A stretch of 64,000 nt of DNA from Thermodesulfobacteriaceae bacterium (GCA_025062245.1 JANXAD010000001.1:1-64000); one strand, 5' to 3'. Positions 1-9,240 are shown, counted from the first letter of the stretch. Notes: a model not told the origin generated them from the letters alone. Numbers and translations are program-made.

Positions 1-116
1 TTTGATGGGAGATGGGGTTAGTGAGAAGCTAAACAATTGATTTTCAATTTTAACACCTTTTTTCCTTCTAAAAAGACCTTGAACTTATGCAGGTGGGGGG
101 AGGGGAAAAGAAAGAC

Positions 117-1058
117 TTAATTATTTTTAACTAACCTTATGGCTAACTTCACGGCTGACAGAAAACTTTTGGGATTAGCAAGTCCTTTACCTGCAAGATC
201 GTAGGCTGTTCCATGGCAGGGAGAGGTTCTAACTATGGGTAGTCCTAAGGTTACATTTACTCCGTCTTCAAAGTGAACTAATTTAAAGGGTGAAAGTCCC
301 TGGTCGTGATAAAGAGAAACCACTAAGTCAAATCTACCCTTGTAAGCCCAATAAAAGAGGCTGTCTGCTGGATAAGGTCCAGAAACTGGAATTTTCCTCT
401 TTTCACATTCCCTTAAAGCAGGCTCTAAAAGAGTCTTTTCTTCTTCTCCTAATAGTCCCCCTTCTCCTGCATGGGGATTTAAACCACAAAGGGCTATTTT
501 TAGATTCCCTTTTCTTTTAACTTTTTTTAAAAACTCGTAGGAGAGTTCGCAGACCTTTAAAATTTTTTGAGAATTTAGTTTAAGGGGCACCTCCTTTAAG
601 GGAATATGGATAGTAACCAAGGAGACGATTAGTTTTTTTCCGTAAAAACACATTACATAGTCTTTAACTTGAAATTCCTTAGCTAACCAATCGGTATGTC
701 CGCTATAGGGAAATCCTGCTTTATTAAGACCTTCTTTACTTATAGGAGCAGTGACTATAGCTTGTATTTCTCCTCTCTTAGCTAATTCTATGGCAGTCTG
801 AAAGTAGAAACCCATAGCTTTATAACCTTCTATAGTAGGCTTTCCTGGGATTAGCTTCAGGGCTGAAAGAGATAAAATCTCCACAGGTGGTAATTCACAC
901 TTTAATCTTTGAGAGGTATCTTGAAGAACCCTTTTATCTCCAATTATTAAAAGATTGGGCCAGTATTTTTTAAGGTCAAAAAGACTTTTAAGGATAACTT
1001 CAGGACCTATACCTGCTGGACATCCTAAGGAAATTCCAATTTTAAAGTTAGAGGACAT
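117..1058 (-). CDS. pdxA: 4-hydroxythreonine-4-phosphate dehydrogenase
   Basis: 313 aa, normal length for PdxA, the NAD-dependent enzyme that oxidises 4-phosphohydroxythreonine in pyridoxal phosphate synthesis. The N-terminal signature reads GCPAGIGPE (residues 12-20; the family usually has D or E before PAGIGP). The TAPISKEGL loop is at 103-111, the metal-ligand motif SGHT at 119-122, and the HDQGLSPFK metal-binding loop near residue 251. The ATG fits the family N-terminus, but the bases before it are only A and T, so no Shine-Dalgarno is visible; a terminator-like hairpin lies directly upstream. It follows dnaK on the same strand. Function is secure by motif; the start is likely. Confidence 0.95.
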   Translation of the reverse strand: MSSNFKIGISLGCPAGIGPEVILKSLFDLKKYWPNLLIIGDKRVLQDTSQRLKCELPPVEILSLSALKLIPGKPTIEGYKAMGFYFQTAIELAKRGEIQAIVTAPISKEGLNKAGFPYSGHTDWLAKEFQVKDYVMCFYGKKLIVSLVTIHIPLKEVPLKLNSQKILKVCELSYEFLKKVKRKGNLKIALCGLNPHAGEGGLLGEEEKTLLEPALRECEKRKIPVSGPYPADSLFYWAYKGRFDLVVSLYHDQGLSPFKLVHFEDGVNVTLGLPIVRTSPCHGTAYDLAGKGLANPKSFLSAVKLAIRLVKNN

Positions 1059-1062
1059 AAAT

Positions 1063-1090
1063 TAAAAAATAGGGGGGGAGAGGAACCCCT
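1063..1090 (-). terminator. Probable intrinsic terminator after dnaK
   Basis: On the minus strand AGGGG pairs with CCCCT across a short pyrimidine-rich loop and is followed by TATTTTTT, the form of a rho-independent terminator. It lies 15 bases after the dnaK stop and ends only a few bases before the pdxA start codon. The stem is short, so efficiency is uncertain. Confidence 0.5.
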
Positions 1091-1104
1091 TTTAAAAAAA
1101 CCCT

Positions 1105-3003
1105 TTATTTCATTTCCTCAAAATCTGCATCGATAATATCTTCCCCACCCTTCTTAGATTTTTCCTGAGAAGTATAGGCTCCTGCTGAAGCTTTTTCGCG
1201 ATAAAGCATTTCTGCCAATCTGTAAGAGGCTTGAGTTAATTCGTCACTGGCTCTACGAATGGCATTAATATCTTCTCCTTCCATAACCTCTCTAAGACGA
1301 GCTATTTTCTCTTCTACTTCCTTTCTTAGAGGTTCTGATACTTTATCTCCAAGTTCTCTGAGAGTTTTTTCTACAGAGTAAATCAAGCTATCTGCCTGAT
1401 TTCTTGCTTCTGCCAATTCTCTTTTTCTTCTATCTTCTTCTGCATACTGTTCAGCTTCCCTTATCATTCTTTGAATTTCTTCTTCAGTTAGTCCAGAGGA
1501 GGGTCTTACAACTATAGATTGTTCTCTTCCTGTTCCTAAGTCCTTGGCTGTAACGTGTAAAATTCCATCGGCATCAATATCAAAGGTAACCTCAATTTGA
1601 GGTATCCCTCTGGGGGCAGGAGGAATACCTACCAGGTCAAAACGGGCAATACTTTTATTATCTTTCACCAAAGGTCTTTCTCCTTGTAAAACATGAATAG
1701 TTACGGCAGTTTGATTATCAGCTGCTGTGGTAAATATTTGGCTTTTCCGGGTGGGAATAGTTGTTCCTCTGGGAATAATGACTGTGAATACCCCTCCCAA
1801 AGTTTCGATACCAAGAGAAAGGGGAACCACATCTAAAAGAAGAATATCCTTAACTTCACCTTTTAAAACTCCTGCTTGAATAGCAGCTCCCATAGCTACC
1901 ACTTCATCTGGATTGACCCCTTTTACGGGTTCCTTACCAAAAATTTCTTTAACCTTTTGTTGAACCCTGGGCATGCGGGTCATTCCACCTACTAAAATCA
2001 CTTCATTGATATCCTTAGGCGTAACTCCCGCATCTTTCATAGCAATTTTGCAAGGTTCCTCTAACTTCTGAATTAAATCTTCTACCAAACTTTCAAGCTT
2101 AGCACGGGTAATCTTCATAACTAAATGTTTAGGACCCGTGGCGTCGGCAGTAATAAAGGGTAAATTTATTTCTGTTTCCAAGGTGCTTGAAAGTTCTATT
2201 TTAGCCTTTTCAGCTGCCTCTTTTAGTCTCTGTAAAGCCATTTTATCCTTTCTTAAATCGATACCATGTTCTTTCTTGAATTCCTCAGCAATGTAGTCAA
2301 CCAATCTCATGTCAAAGTCTTCTCCACCCAAGAAGGTATCTCCGGAGGTAGCTTTGACTTCAAAAACCCCTTCTCCAATTTCTAAAATTGAAATGTCAAA
2401 GGTTCCTCCACCAAGATCAAAAACGGCTACCAGTCCTTCCTTTTTCTTTTCCAAACCGTAGGCTAAGCAAGCAGCGGTAGGCTCATTGATAATTCTCAAA
2501 ACATTAAGGCCAGCAATTCTTCCAGCATCCTTAGTGGCCTGTCTTTGAGTATCATCAAAGTAGGCAGGAACAGTAATTACAGCTTCTGTAACCTCTTGAC
2601 CTAAATATTCTTCTAAATCCTGTTTGATTTTTCTGAGTATCATCGCAGAGATTTCTGGGGGACTATACCTTTTATTTCTTACTTCCACATGGGCATCTCC
2701 GTTAGGAGCTTCTATTATTTTATAGGGAATCTTTTTTCTCCATTCCTGAACCACAGGATCACCAAACTTTCTCCCCATTAATCTCTTAATTCCAAAAATA
2801 GTATTTTCAGCATTTATAATAGCTTGCCTCTTAGCAGGAAGTCCTACTACAATCTCTCCATTTTCTAAAAAACCCACTATAGAAGGGGTAGTTCTGGTTC
2901 CCTCTCTATTGGGAATTACCTTAGGTTCTCCACCCTCTAAAATGGCTACACAAGAATTAGTGGTCCCCAGATCAATTCCTACGATAGGTCCCTTTTTAGC
3001 CAT
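1105..3003 (-). CDS. dnaK: Hsp70 chaperone DnaK
   Basis: 632 aa, full length. This is the ATP-dependent cytoplasmic chaperone that works with DnaJ and GrpE. The phosphate-1 motif [13 protein letters not shown] is near residue 9, the phosphate-2 motif [13 protein letters not shown] near 197, and the adenosine motif [12 protein letters not shown] near 339. The substrate-binding domain and helical lid follow, ending in the typical acidic tail ([12 protein letters not shown]). It lies directly downstream of grpE on the same strand. No dnaJ or hrcA is adjacent. Confidence 0.98.
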   Translation of the reverse strand: MAKKGPIVGIDLGTTNSCVAILEGGEPKVIPNREGTRTTPSIVGFLENGEIVVGLPAKRQAIINAENTIFGIKRLMGRKFGDPVVQEWRKKIPYKIIEAPNGDAHVEVRNKRYSPPEISAMILRKIKQDLEEYLGQEVTEAVITVPAYFDDTQRQATKDAGRIAGLNVLRIINEPTAACLAYGLEKKKEGLVAVFDLGGGTFDISILEIGEGVFEVKATSGDTFLGGEDFDMRLVDYIAEEFKKEHGIDLRKDKMALQRLKEAAEKAKIELSSTLETEINLPFITADATGPKHLVMKITRAKLESLVEDLIQKLEEPCKIAMKDAGVTPKDINEVILVGGMTRMPRVQQKVKEIFGKEPVKGVNPDEVVAMGAAIQAGVLKGEVKDILLLDVVPLSLGIETLGGVFTVIIPRGTTIPTRKSQIFTTAADNQTAVTIHVLQGERPLVKDNKSIARFDLVGIPPAPRGIPQIEVTFDIDADGILHVTAKDLGTGREQSIVVRPSSGLTEEEIQRMIREAEQYAEEDRRKRELAEARNQADSLIYSVEKTLRELGDKVSEPLRKEVEEKIARLREVMEGEDINAIRRASDELTQASYRLAEMLYREKASAGAYTSQEKSKKGGEDIIDADFEEMK

Positions 3004-3041
3004 TTTTTTCCCTCCCTATTTTTATAATTTTCTATATTAAA

Positions 3042-3632
3042 TTATTCATCTGGAAAATCTTGATTCTCAGATTTATAATCTTCTAAAGGCCTTTCTTCTT
3101 TTTTACTCATACAAACACAAACTAAAGCCGGTCTGAGCACTCTATCATGAAGTTTATATCCCTTCTGGTAAACCCGAATAATTCCTCCATCAGGAACTTC
3201 AGGATGAAAGTCAGTAGCTAAGGCTTCATGATAATGGGGATGGAAGCTATCTCCTATAGCTGGGGCAAACTGTTTTAAACCAAATTTTTCCAAAGTTTGA
3301 TAAATAACCTTTAAGCTCAAATAAACCCCTTCCCTTAAGGCTTCAATATTAGAAGAATTTTCAAAGGCTTCTAAAGCTCTCTCTAAATTATCAATAGAAG
3401 GAAGTAGCTCCTTAAATACCGTTTCTAAAGCAAACTTATAATACTCCTCCTTTTCTCTCTTAAAGGACTTTTTTAAGTTTTCTACCTCAGCTGCGTATCT
3501 CAAAGCTTTATCCTTCCATTCTTTTAATTCCTGTTCCATATGTTTTATTTTTTCTTCTAAAGAAACCTCAGCTACCGTTTCAGAAACCTCTTTGACTTCA
3601 GAAGATTCCTTAAAAAATTCAGCCTCTCCCAT
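3042..3632 (-). CDS. grpE: Nucleotide exchange factor GrpE
   Basis: 196 aa, normal length. GrpE dimerises and releases ADP from DnaK. Residues about 25-75 form a charged coiled coil (LEEKIKHMEQELKEW onward). The beta-domain contains FGLKQFAPAIGDSFHP and the conserved PDGGIIRVYQKGYKLHDRVLRPA segment spread over two stretches. A good ribosome site (GAGGAGG) precedes the ATG. It shares a 100-base divergent region with nadC. No CIRCE inverted repeat is visible there, so HrcA control is not supported. Confidence 0.96.
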   Translation of the reverse strand: MGEAEFFKESSEVKEVSETVAEVSLEEKIKHMEQELKEWKDKALRYAAEVENLKKSFKREKEEYYKFALETVFKELLPSIDNLERALEAFENSSNIEALREGVYLSLKVIYQTLEKFGLKQFAPAIGDSFHPHYHEALATDFHPEVPDGGIIRVYQKGYKLHDRVLRPALVCVCMSKKEERPLEDYKSENQDFPDE

Positions 3633-3732
3633 TTATAAAACCTCCTCTTTGGGCTCTTTACTTTTATTTGTGTTAAGTTATGATAAAAATAAGACCTATC
3701 TTAAAATTTTCCAGAGGTTTAACTTTAAAAAA

Positions 3733-4599
3733 ATGGAAAAATGGAAAATTCGCAAAATAATAGAAAAAGCCTTAGAAGAAGATTTGCCCTTTGAGGATTT
3801 TACTACCGAACTTTTAATTCCACCTAATCTTTATGGTAAAGCCTTTTTTTTAGCTAAGGAATCCTTAGTAGTGTGTGGAGAACCTGTAGTGGAAGAGGTC
3901 TTTAATCTTTTAGACCCAGAACTTAAAATCTCTTGGTCTGTTAAGGAAGGAGAGGAAGTGGTGCCTCAAACTAAACTGGGTTTTATAGAAGGTAAAGTTC
4001 AGAATATTCTTAAGGGTGAAAGGGTAGCTCTAAACTTTTTTCAACATCTCTCAGGAATTGCAACTTATGTAAGAAATATAGTTAAGAAGTTAAAAAGTTC
4101 TTCTCTCATTCTGGATACCAGAAAAACCCTCCCAGGACTTAAACTCTTACAAAAATACGCTGTAAGAGTAGGAGGAGGGCAAAATCATCGTTTCTCCCTA
4201 TCAGATGGAATTCTCATTAAGGATAATCATATTAAAGCCTTAGGAGGAATTTCTAAGGTTTTAGAAAAATTAGAAAGGGAAAAACTTCCCCACTATCTCA
4301 AAATTGAAATAGAGGTAAAATCTATAGAAGAATTAGAGTTAGTGCTTAATTCAAAGGCCCCTATAGATATCATTCTTTTAGATAACTTTTCTACTGCTGA
4401 ACTTAAGAAAGCTGTCAAATTAGTTAAAGAAAAAAAACCTTTCCTCAAATTAGAAGCCTCTGGTGGAATAAAATTAGAAAATATAGAAGAGTATGGGGAG
4501 CTAAATTTAGATTATCTCTCTTCAGGAACGATTACCCATTCCGTAAAGGCAATTGATATAAGTTTAAAAATTCAAGAAGTTTTTTTAAATTTTTCTTAA
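3733..4599 (+). CDS. nadC: Nicotinate-nucleotide pyrophosphorylase (quinolinate phosphoribosyltransferase)
   Basis: 288 aa from the ATG at 3733; the frame is open further upstream, but that extension overlaps grpE and has no family resemblance. NadC converts quinolinate and PRPP to nicotinate mononucleotide in NAD synthesis. Visible motifs are ERVALNFFQHLSGIAT, ILDTRKTLPGLK (catalytic and PRPP-binding basic residues), VRVGGGQNHR and DGILIKDNH, and a C-terminal EASGGI glycine loop. It stands alone on the plus strand, divergent from grpE and convergent with ppaC. No other NAD genes are nearby. Confidence 0.95.
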   Translation: MEKWKIRKIIEKALEEDLPFEDFTTELLIPPNLYGKAFFLAKESLVVCGEPVVEEVFNLLDPELKISWSVKEGEEVVPQTKLGFIEGKVQNILKGERVALNFFQHLSGIATYVRNIVKKLKSSSLILDTRKTLPGLKLLQKYAVRVGGGQNHRFSLSDGILIKDNHIKALGGISKVLEKLEREKLPHYLKIEIEVKSIEELELVLNSKAPIDIILLDNFSTAELKKAVKLVKEKKPFLKLEASGGIKLENIEEYGELNLDYLSSGTITHSVKAIDISLKIQEVFLNFS

Positions 4600-4603
4600 T
4601 TTA

Positions 4604-4621
4604 CCCCCCGGAAAAGGGGGG
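4604..4621. terminator. C6/G6 hairpin between convergent nadC and ppaC
   Basis: Six C, a six-base loop (ggaaaa) and six G form a perfect short hairpin in the 41-base gap between two convergent stop codons. Its position suggests a shared bidirectional terminator, but neither side carries a clear U-tract. Confidence 0.45.
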
Positions 4622-4640
4622 CTTAACTACGGTCTACTAA

Positions 4641-5597
4641 TTAACCAGCAAAGGCTTTCTCTAAGGGAGGAACTACCTGTTTTTTTCTACTCATTACCTT
4701 ATCTAACCACACACTCTTTCCTTCTAATTTCTTTCCAAAAGCCTTTTCTATCACAGAGGGGTCATCAGTTATAACCATCAAGTCAGTTCCCTCTTTCATA
4801 ATATCAGTTAACATAAATACTATGCTATGATAGGCTCCCTCTGACTTCATCTTCTGAAGTTCATTGTATATCTCTTCTCTTCTTCCTTCAATTAAAGAAA
4901 GATCAATTAACTCAATCTGTCCTACTCCTACTTTTTTACCACTCATATTATAATCTTTATAGTCTCTCATAATGATATCCTTTACAGCCATACCACTTAC
5001 ATCGGAAAGTTTAGCCTTTACTTCTATACCAAATTTGGTGATATCCTCTATGCCTACCACCTTAGCAAGTTCCTCTGCTACCATTTTATCCATATCAGTT
5101 GTAGTGGCTGATTTAAAAATAACCGTATCACTTAAAATAGAAGCTAAAAGAAGACCTGCCATATTTTGAGGTAAAGAAACCCCTGTTTTATCAAAGAGAA
5201 ATTTTAATACTGTAGCTGTACAACCTACAGGAAAGTTTACAAAGAGAATCGGATTAGGAGTAACTACATCTCCGATTTTATGATGATCAACTACAGCTAC
5301 AATTTCTGATTTATCAATATTATCTAAACTTTGAACTTTATCGGAATGATCTACCAAAGCTACAGTTTTTCCTTCGCCTTCGGTCATAATTTCTGGAACT
5401 GAAAATCCAAATTTTTCTAAAACGAACTTGGTTTCTGCATTAGGTTCCCCTTGAATAATAGGAACAGCTTCTTTGTCTACTTTCATAATTTTACAATCCA
5501 TTTTTTTCCATTCATTAAGGAGATAGGCAAACACTATGGCAGAACATACGGAGTCGGTATCGGGATTTTTATGGCCCACTACATAAACTTTATCCAT
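4641..5597 (-). CDS. ppaC: Manganese-dependent inorganic pyrophosphatase (family II, DHH)
   Basis: 318 aa, the usual size for family II pyrophosphatases, which hydrolyse PPi to phosphate. The N-terminal GHKNPDTDSVCSAI holds the HxxxD metal ligands; VDHSD and AVVDHHKIGD are the further DHH ligand motifs. The DHHA2 C-terminal domain ends in SRKKQVVPPL, the substrate-binding Arg-Lys-Lys motif. There is no CBS/DRTGG regulatory insert. It is monocistronic, with a strong ribosome site (AAGGGGG) and its own divergent promoter. Confidence 0.96.
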   Translation of the reverse strand: MDKVYVVGHKNPDTDSVCSAIVFAYLLNEWKKMDCKIMKVDKEAVPIIQGEPNAETKFVLEKFGFSVPEIMTEGEGKTVALVDHSDKVQSLDNIDKSEIVAVVDHHKIGDVVTPNPILFVNFPVGCTATVLKFLFDKTGVSLPQNMAGLLLASILSDTVIFKSATTTDMDKMVAEELAKVVGIEDITKFGIEVKAKLSDVSGMAVKDIIMRDYKDYNMSGKKVGVGQIELIDLSLIEGRREEIYNELQKMKSEGAYHSIVFMLTDIMKEGTDLMVITDDPSVIEKAFGKKLEGKSVWLDKVMSRKKQVVPPLEKAFAG

Positions 5598-5631
5598 ACT
5601 ATACCCCCTTTTAGTTTTAATTTTTAAAAAA

Positions 5632-5660
5632 TATTTACAGTAAATTCCTTATCTTGTCAA
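5632..5660 (-). promoter_or_regulatory. Promoter of ppaC
   Basis: On the minus strand TTGACA (5655-5660) is followed after 17 bases by TAAATA (5632-5637). The -35 box is perfect and the -10 is weak. It overlaps the -35 of the divergent plus-strand promoter because TTGTCAA contains both. Confidence 0.5.
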
Positions 5661-5681
5661 GGGGAATTTCTAATATATAAT
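5654..5681 (+). promoter_or_regulatory. Sigma-70-type promoter of the PilZ-motAB operon
   Basis: TTGTCA (5654-5659), a 16-base spacer and TATAAT (5676-5681) on the plus strand, about 80 bases before the PilZ start codon. Good match to the housekeeping consensus. Confidence 0.5.
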
Positions 5682-5721
5682 TTTTAAAAATAAAGAATTT
5701 TAAAAATTTTTTTATACCTGT

Positions 5722-5748
5722 TAAAGTTTTTTAAATTTTTTCCGACAT
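5722..5748 (+). promoter_or_regulatory. Sigma-28 (FliA)-type promoter of the PilZ-motAB operon
   Basis: TAAAGTTT (5722-5729) matches the flagellar sigma-28 -35 box exactly. It is followed after 11 bases by TCCGACAT (5741-5748), which keeps the CCGA core of GCCGATAA. The predicted start would give a leader of only about 5-7 bases, which is a point against it or implies near-leaderless translation. Confidence 0.5.
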
Positions 5749-5760
5749 TTTAAGGCAAAA

Positions 5761-6285
5761 ATGGAAAAATTAGAAAGGGAAGCAGTAAGAATAGATGTAA
5801 TTTTGCCTTTTGAAGTAAGAACCATTTCTGAGGAAGAAATCAAAAATTCTGTGGCCAGAACCGTAGGAGATGTTCCTCTTTTTTCTTATATTCCTTTGAA
5901 GGACACCCTGGATGAAGCCCTAAATAACTGGTTAAAACTCATTAATGCTAAATTAGATTATTTAATCAATCTCTTAACCAGGGAAAAAGAAGGGTTTCAC
6001 AAACTTCCTTATAGGAAAGTAAACATAAGTGAAAAGGGCTTAAGATTTAAGTCTGAAAGTCCCTTTCAAATAGGGGATCCAGTAGAAATTAAGATTGTTT
6101 TAGACCTCTATCAACCTTTAGGTTTTTACATTTATGGAAAAATTCTAAGATGTGAAAAAAAAGATGAAGAGTATGAAGTAGCTTTAGAATTTGTTAATCT
6201 TCCTACCCATATTAGAGAAAAAATTGGTTTTTTTATCCTTAACAAAGAAAGAGAAATGATTAGAGAAAAAAGGGTAGCTAAATAA
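5761..6285 (+). CDS. PilZ-domain protein with a helical insert, linked to the flagellar stator
   Basis: 174 aa. PilZ domains bind cyclic di-GMP through RxxxR and (D/N)xSxxG. Here R6EAVR10 lies at the N-terminus and N88-I-S-E-K-G93 is about 80 residues later, whereas the two are normally much closer. The intervening stretch (about 25-80) looks helical (ALNNWLKLINAKLDYLINLL), so the beta-barrel seems interrupted by a helical, probably oligomerising, insert. The remainder (VEIKIVLDLY, YGKILRCEKK, VALEFVNL) is a standard PilZ barrel. It overlaps motA by one base (TAATG), so it probably tunes the MotAB stator by c-di-GMP; that role is inference. Confidence 0.85.
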   Translation: MEKLEREAVRIDVILPFEVRTISEEEIKNSVARTVGDVPLFSYIPLKDTLDEALNNWLKLINAKLDYLINLLTREKEGFHKLPYRKVNISEKGLRFKSESPFQIGDPVEIKIVLDLYQPLGFYIYGKILRCEKKDEEYEVALEFVNLPTHIREKIGFFILNKEREMIREKRVAK

Positions 6286-7139
6286 TGCCCTCCATAGTTG
6301 GAGTTATAGTAGTTATAATTTGTGTTTTTGGAGGTTATCTTTTAGAAAGGGGAAATGTTTCTGTTCTTCTCCAACCTGTGGAGTGGCTTATTATTTTTGG
6401 AGCAGCCACAGGGGCTCTTTTAATTGCCACTCCTATGTCTGTGCTCAAAAGTCTCATAAGTAATATAATTATGGTTCTTACTAAACCCGGTGGTTATACT
6501 AAAAACGATTATATTGAACTTCTGCTTTTACTTAACGAAATTTTTAGAAAAATTAAAAAAGAGGGACTCATTTCTATTGAACAAGACATAGAAAATCCAG
6601 AGGGAAGTAGAATTTTTTCTAACTATCCTAAGATTTTAAACAATCGTTTAGCCTTAAACTTCATAAGAGATACCTTTCGCTCTATCTTAACTACCAACAT
6701 AACCCACTTTGAATTGGAAACCCTTTTAGATAATGAAATAGAAATCATTCATCATGAACTTTCCTCTCCGGCCCATCGTCTTTCTACCTTAGCTGATTCT
6801 ATGCCTGGTTTAGGGTTAGTAGCAGCGGTTTTAGGAATTATTATTACCATGGGAAAAATTGATCAACCTCCTGAAGTTTTAGGCCATAGCCTTTCTATTG
6901 CTTTAGCTGGCACTTTCATAGGTATTCTTACCTGTTACGGATTTATGGCTCCTATGTCTCAAAAAATGGAAATCTTTTGTAATGAGCAAAAGGAATACTT
7001 AAATGTTATAAAGACAGCTATAGTCTATTTTATAGGAGGAGGTGCACCCCAAATTGCGGTAGAATTTGCCAGAAGAAGTATACCTCCTCACATGAGACCA
7101 AGTTTTGAAGAGTTAGAAAACTTAATGAAAAGAAGATAA
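6285..7139 (+). CDS. motA: Flagellar stator protein MotA
   Basis: 284 aa. Inner-membrane MotA/ExbB-type proton-channel subunit that with MotB drives flagellar rotation. Four hydrophobic segments are visible: residues about 2-20 and 30-48 at the N-terminus, and a pair around 175-225 containing SMPGLGLVAAVLGIIITMG with its conserved proline. The large cytoplasmic loop between segments 2 and 3 includes the LLLLNEIFRKIKKEGL stretch. The start overlaps the PilZ stop and motB follows after five bases, so the three form an operon. Confidence 0.94.
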   Translation: MPSIVGVIVVIICVFGGYLLERGNVSVLLQPVEWLIIFGAATGALLIATPMSVLKSLISNIIMVLTKPGGYTKNDYIELLLLLNEIFRKIKKEGLISIEQDIENPEGSRIFSNYPKILNNRLALNFIRDTFRSILTTNITHFELETLLDNEIEIIHHELSSPAHRLSTLADSMPGLGLVAAVLGIIITMGKIDQPPEVLGHSLSIALAGTFIGILTCYGFMAPMSQKMEIFCNEQKEYLNVIKTAIVYFIGGGAPQIAVEFARRSIPPHMRPSFEELENLMKRR

Positions 7140-7144
7140 AAACT

Positions 7145-7927
7145 ATGTCTACCCCCCCTATTATAGTTAAAAAAATTAAAAAAATTACCGGAGGTCATCA
7201 CGGAGGTTCTTGGAAAATAGCCTACGCAGACTTCTTAGCGGGCATGATGACCTTTTTCCTTCTTATGTGGTTAATTACTCTTATGGAACCTAAGCAAAAA
7301 GCTTCCGTTGCTGCCTATTTTAAAAAATTTAATATCTTTCAAAAAGCAGGAGTTAGCATGCTTATGGAGTACTATAGAACCGGAAAGGTTGAAACCCATC
7401 GAATTGTTCAACCCCTTCCTCACGAAATCCCACCAGTTAAAGGTGAAGGAGAAAGATTTAAAAGAATTTTAGAAACCAGATTAAAATCCCTTAAAGAACA
7501 TGTGCTTATAGAAACCTTAGAAACTCAAACTAAGGAGAGGGTAGTTAAAATTGAAATAGTTGAATTTTTAAATAAACCCTTATTTCATTCTGGAAGTGCT
7601 GAACTTACTTCTGAAGCTAAGGAAATTCTTAAGGTCTTAGCTGAGGAAATTAAAAATTTACCGGTTACAGTCTCAGTTCAAGGACACACCGATGCTATAC
7701 CATCTCGTAGAGGTAAGATTGGTAACTGGGAACTTTCTACAGCCCGGGCAACCTCTGCTATGTTGGAATTAGAAAAACACGGAGTTCCCTCAGAAAAAAT
7801 CTTAGAAGTAGCTGGTTATGCAGATACCTCTCCCCTTATAAAGGAAGATCCTACCGATCCACGCAATCGCAGAATAACCCTTCTTCTTCACTTCAAACCT
7901 CAACCAGCTCCTAAGGAATCTCCCTAA
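7145..7927 (+). CDS. motB: Flagellar stator protein MotB
   Basis: 260 aa. N-terminal basic segment, one transmembrane helix (about 27-47) with the proton-carrying aspartate D29 in the YADFLAGMMTFFLLMWLI context, a plug/linker region and a C-terminal OmpA-like peptidoglycan-binding domain (VSVQGHTDAIPSR near 175, ELSTARA, NRRITLLL at the end). Length is typical. Its last four bases overlap the stop of der on the other strand. No other flagellar genes are in the window. Confidence 0.94.
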   Translation: MSTPPIIVKKIKKITGGHHGGSWKIAYADFLAGMMTFFLLMWLITLMEPKQKASVAAYFKKFNIFQKAGVSMLMEYYRTGKVETHRIVQPLPHEIPPVKGEGERFKRILETRLKSLKEHVLIETLETQTKERVVKIEIVEFLNKPLFHSGSAELTSEAKEILKVLAEEIKNLPVTVSVQGHTDAIPSRRGKIGNWELSTARATSAMLELEKHGVPSEKILEVAGYADTSPLIKEDPTDPRNRRITLLLHFKPQPAPKESP

Positions 7928-9237
7928 TCCCTTAATCTAAATATCACCTTAACTGGAACTTGAGTAAAACCTAACCTTGTTTTGATTTGATTTCTAAAAA
8001 ACTTTTCTACTTGCAAAGGAATCCTTTCAGGAGAAATATTTACAAAGATAACAAAAGTAGGAGGTCTAATATCTACTTGAGTGGCATAATAAAATTTTAA
8101 TTTCCTATTTTCTAAAGTAAAAGTATACTTACCCTTAAGTTCTTCTAACACCCTATTTAATAAAGAAGTAGAGACTCTTAAACTATACTGGGAATATATC
8201 TCTTCCACAAGGGGTAGGATTTTTTTAATTCCCTTTCCTTTAAGGGCAGAAATAGGCAAGACAGGAAGCCAGGGAATAAACCTTAAACCGTATCTAAGTT
8301 TTTCTAACATGATCTTTTCAGCATCCCCTTTATTTTCTAAAAGGTCCCACTTGTTCACCAAGAGAATACAGGCTTTATAATTTTTTTCTATCTGTCTGAG
8401 AAGTCTCTTATCTTGATGGGTAAGCCCTTCTTCAGCTGAAATAACCAAGAGAACTATATCTACTTTTTTTAAAACCTCTAAAGCCTTATCCACACTAAAC
8501 TTTTCAACCCTTTCCTCAATCTTAGCTCTTCTTCTTATTCCAGGGGTATCTATTAAAAGGTAGTTTTTTCCGTTAGGTAAAGTTAATACTACATCTATAC
8601 AATCACGGGTAGTCCCAGGTATCTCAGAAACCATCATTCTTTCATAGCCTATCAATCTATTAATAAGAGTGCTTTTTCCCACATTCGGTCTCCCTAAAAC
8701 TGCTATCTTCTTAGCTAATACCTCAGGAATCTCCTCTAAAAACTCCTTTCCAACCTCTTTAATCTGCTCCTTAAGTTCCTCAATATTTTTTCGATTCTTA
8801 GCAGAAATAAAAATTAACTTTTTAAATCCCAAACGGTAAAATTCTAAAACTCTTTCCTCTTCCTCTCTACTTTCCACCTTATTTACTACTAAAATAGTTT
8901 CTCGATTGGTCTTTCTCAAATAATCTGCTATTTTAAAGTCTTCCGAAGTTAAACCCTCCTTAGCATCTACTACCAAAAGCACAAGAGAACTTTCCTTTAA
9001 AAGGAGTTCCACTCTCTTAAAAATTTCTTGTGAAAAAAAATCCTCTCTCTCCCAACTTAAACCTCCTGTATCTATAAGCATAAATCCCTTATTGTTCTCT
9101 ACTTCCACATATCCACAAATAAAATCCCGAGTAACTCCAGGAGATCTCTCCACAATAGCCTTTCTTTCTCCTATAAGGGTATTAAAAAGAGTAGATTTCC
9201 CCACATTGGGTCTTCCAACTATTAAAACTTTAAACAT
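7924..9237 (-). CDS. der: Ribosome biogenesis GTPase Der
   Basis: 437 aa with two tandem GTPase domains and a C-terminal KH-like domain, the hallmark of Der/EngA, which acts in 50S subunit assembly. Domain 1: GRPNVGKSTLFNTL (about 7-20), DTGG and NKVE. Domain 2: GRPNVGKSTLINRL (about 182-195), DTPGIRRR and NKWD. The C-terminal region ends RLGFTQVPVKVIFRLRD. It is separated by three bases from the upstream DUF4445 gene, so probably cotranscribed. Confidence 0.97.
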   Translation of the reverse strand: MFKVLIVGRPNVGKSTLFNTLIGERKAIVERSPGVTRDFICGYVEVENNKGFMLIDTGGLSWEREDFFSQEIFKRVELLLKESSLVLLVVDAKEGLTSEDFKIADYLRKTNRETILVVNKVESREEEERVLEFYRLGFKKLIFISAKNRKNIEELKEQIKEVGKEFLEEIPEVLAKKIAVLGRPNVGKSTLINRLIGYERMMVSEIPGTTRDCIDVVLTLPNGKNYLLIDTPGIRRRAKIEERVEKFSVDKALEVLKKVDIVLLVISAEEGLTHQDKRLLRQIEKNYKACILLVNKWDLLENKGDAEKIMLEKLRYGLRFIPWLPVLPISALKGKGIKKILPLVEEIYSQYSLRVSTSLLNRVLEELKGKYTFTLENRKLKFYYATQVDIRPPTFVIFVNISPERIPLQVEKFFRNQIKTRLGFTQVPVKVIFRLRD

Positions 9238-9240
9238 ACC

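Noticed and set aside
1-116. Possible end of a plus-strand gene at the left edge (reading ...MGDGVSEKLNN, stop)
   Set aside because: About a dozen codons are too few to support a coding call or name a family.
290-520. Plus-strand open frame of 76 codons
   Set aside because: It lies entirely antisense to pdxA and has no recognisable protein features or ribosome site.
3592-3732. N-terminal extension of nadC overlapping grpE
   Set aside because: It is antisense to the start of grpE and does not resemble NadC; the ATG at 3733 fits the family.
3633-3732. CIRCE operator before grpE-dnaK
   Set aside because: I looked for TTAGCACTC-N9-GAGTGCTAA and found no inverted repeat of that form.
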